Shown here one piece after another: positions 4,455 to 5,197 of a stretch of 5,197 nucleotides of DNA. Numbering within the stretch: position 1 is the first letter of the stretch; every line of letters begins with the position of its first letter. The translations under genes and the position numbers were made by a program. Source of the stretch: FEN-727 sp036508635 (GTDB lineage: Bacteria; Actinomycetota; Geothermincolia; Fen-727; Anoxymicrobiaceae); the NCBI GenBank assembly GCA_036508635.1, contig DATCGY010000202.1, positions 1 through 5,197 of the forward strand, given 5' to 3'. A model generated the notes under the pieces. It made no database searches. It was not told the DNA's origin and was given only the letters and a program-made list of their open reading frames with translations.

Positions 4455-4537
4455 ACCGATACCTTCGTCGTCAGACTGGAAGCCAGGACCGATTCATCTC
4501 CTACCAGACACGTCAGACCTCTGTGCAGGCAAGCAAA

Positions 4538-4987
4538 ATGTCCACACACGACAACTTCATGAAAATGGCGATAGAGGAAGCTCTTGCCGCGAAAGACGAA
4601 GGTGAGGTTCCGGTAGGAGCGGTGCTGGTCCGCGACGGAGCGGTGCTTGCCCTCGACCACAACCGCCGCGACGCATCGGGCGATCCCAGCGCGCACGCGG
4701 AGATGCTGGTGCTCCGAGAAGCGGGCGTCAACGCCGGGGACTGGAGGCTGGCAGGCTCGACACTCTACGTGACCCTGGAACCTTGCGCGATGTGCTCGGG
4801 CGCCATAGTCCTCGCCCGTCTTGGTGCTGTCGTCTACGGCGCAAGCGACCCCCAGGCCGGGGCCGGCGGCTCGGCCTACAACATCCTCGAAGACGGAAGG
4901 CTGGGACACAGGGTTGACGTCATTGCAGGGATCCTCGAAGATGACTGCCGGCTGTTGCTGAAGGGCTTCTTCGACCGACTCAGGTAG
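4538..4987 (+). CDS. tadA: tRNA-specific adenosine deaminase (A34 to inosine of tRNA-Arg)
   Basis: TadA hydrolytically deaminates the wobble adenosine of tRNA-Arg(ACG) in the cytoplasm. The 149-residue protein has the complete zinc-dependent deaminase signature: HAE (53-55), with H53 as zinc ligand and E55 as proton shuttle, and PCAMC (82-86), with C83 and C86 as the other zinc ligands. 'EVPVGAVLV' (23-31), 'HNRR' (41-44, N42 in the active site), 'TLYVTLEPC' and 'YGASDPQAGAGGS' are TadA-type rather than cytidine- or guanine-deaminase-type features. Length is normal. I chose ATG 4538, giving MSTHDNFMKMAIEEA, the usual family N-terminus. The upstream site is only a weak AGG (4527-4529), and a GTG at 4523 would add five residues. 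It lies 83 bases after its substrate tRNA gene on the same strand, with no terminator-like hairpin noticed between them. Confidence 0.97.
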   Translation: MSTHDNFMKMAIEEALAAKDEGEVPVGAVLVRDGAVLALDHNRRDASGDPSAHAEMLVLREAGVNAGDWRLAGSTLYVTLEPCAMCSGAIVLARLGAVVYGASDPQAGAGGSAYNILEDGRLGHRVDVIAGILEDDCRLLLKGFFDRLR

Positions 4988-4996
4988 TCGGTTCAG

Positions 4997-5021
4997 CGCC
5001 CGCGGACGGGCGACGTCGCCC
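4997..5021. terminator. Overlapping palindromes between the convergent tadA and PEBP genes
   Basis: CGCCCG-CGGA-CGGGCG (4997-5012) forms a 6-bp hairpin. It overlaps a perfect 14-base palindrome GGGCGACGTCGCCC (5008-5021). The two share bases and cannot form together. Their position ten bases after the tadA stop and 20 bases from the stop of the opposing gene suits a bidirectional terminator, but no T-tract is present on either side. Confidence 0.45.
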
Positions 5022-5041
5022 TGCCACGAGCTTCAAACGCC

Positions 5042-5197
5042 CTAGCGAGAATACCGACCCATCAACTCCGCGTACTCGACAGTGTGCTCGCCAAGCTCGC
5101 GCTCGAGCTCGGGGAACGGTGTGCCGGGTGGAAGGGCGAGCATGCTGTCGAGGGCGTACAGCTTGAAGTAATAGCGGTGCGTGCCGGCGGGTGGGCA
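5042..5197 (-). CDS. YbhB/YbcL-type phosphatidylethanolamine-binding protein, C-terminal part
   Basis: The - strand frame is open from the window edge (5197) to TAG at 5042-5044 and codes for 51 residues. It begins with CPPAGTHRYYFKLYALD, the PEBP signature around the conserved ligand-pocket motif (CPPxGxHRYxF). It continues with 'LALPPGTPFPEL' and ends 'ELMGRYSR', matching the usual C-terminus of bacterial YbhB/YbcL proteins, where a helix precedes a short 'ELMGxYxR' end. The N-terminal two thirds lie beyond the window. Bacterial members are small cytoplasmic or secreted proteins of poorly known function, proposed as kinase inhibitors by analogy with mammalian RKIP. The gene converges on tadA with a 54-base gap. 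The family call is strong even from this fragment. Confidence 0.9.
   Translation of the reverse strand, partial: CPPAGTHRYYFKLYALDSMLALPPGTPFPELERELGEHTVEYAELMGRYSR

Noticed and set aside
4256..4909. - strand open frame of 217 codons
   Set aside because: It runs antisense through tadA and tRNA-Arg; 'RTPNLPVRSRTLYPIELRA' is simply anti-tRNA-Arg. TadA on the other strand has full catalytic motifs.

Overview
The window looks like a chromosomal segment of a moderately GC-rich bacterium. Several traits fit a deep-branching actinobacterial (for example Geothermincolia- or Coriobacteriia-like) or Firmicutes-like lineage: small single-gene lipoproteins with classical lipoboxes, strong AGGAGG/GAGGTG ribosome binding sites, TTG starts, CCA-encoding tRNA genes and extended -10 promoters. 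The lineage is an inference; no gene here fixes it.

Layout. 72-560 (+) is a small lipoprotein with a 'GIPIYPGA' domain. It converges, across a long imperfect hairpin (573-628), on purC (673-1554, -), the de novo purine enzyme SAICAR synthetase. Upstream of purC on the same strand are a hairpin (1575-1602), an unrecognised three-helix membrane protein ending in Cys-Gly-Cys-Gly-Cys-Glu (1647-2042, -) and a classical short-chain dehydrogenase/reductase (2143-2979, -). Divergent from these, on the + strand, come tRNA-Ser(GCU) (3212-3303), a 417-base gene-free stretch full of tRNA-derived and structured repeats (3304-3720), an NTF2-like lipoprotein with a TTG start (3721-4140), a structured spacer, tRNA-Arg(ACG) (4378-4454) and tadA (4538-4987). 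The right edge holds the last 51 codons of a YbhB/YbcL-type phosphatidylethanolamine-binding protein on the - strand (5042-5197).

How the genes relate. The clearest functional link is tRNA-Arg(ACG) followed 83 bases later by tadA: TadA converts A34 of exactly this tRNA to inosine, so substrate and modifying enzyme lie side by side in the same direction. The other protein genes appear to be largely independent transcription units.

The most unusual part is 3304-3720. The 3' end of tRNA-Ser is repeated 132 bases downstream (27/29 identical). An inverted copy of its T-arm lies between the two. A second repeat family (about 75 bases, period 211) carries a hairpin whose stem differs between copies yet still pairs. 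This may be the scar of a tRNA-targeting mobile element, a degraded tRNA-like gene, or an undescribed structured RNA.
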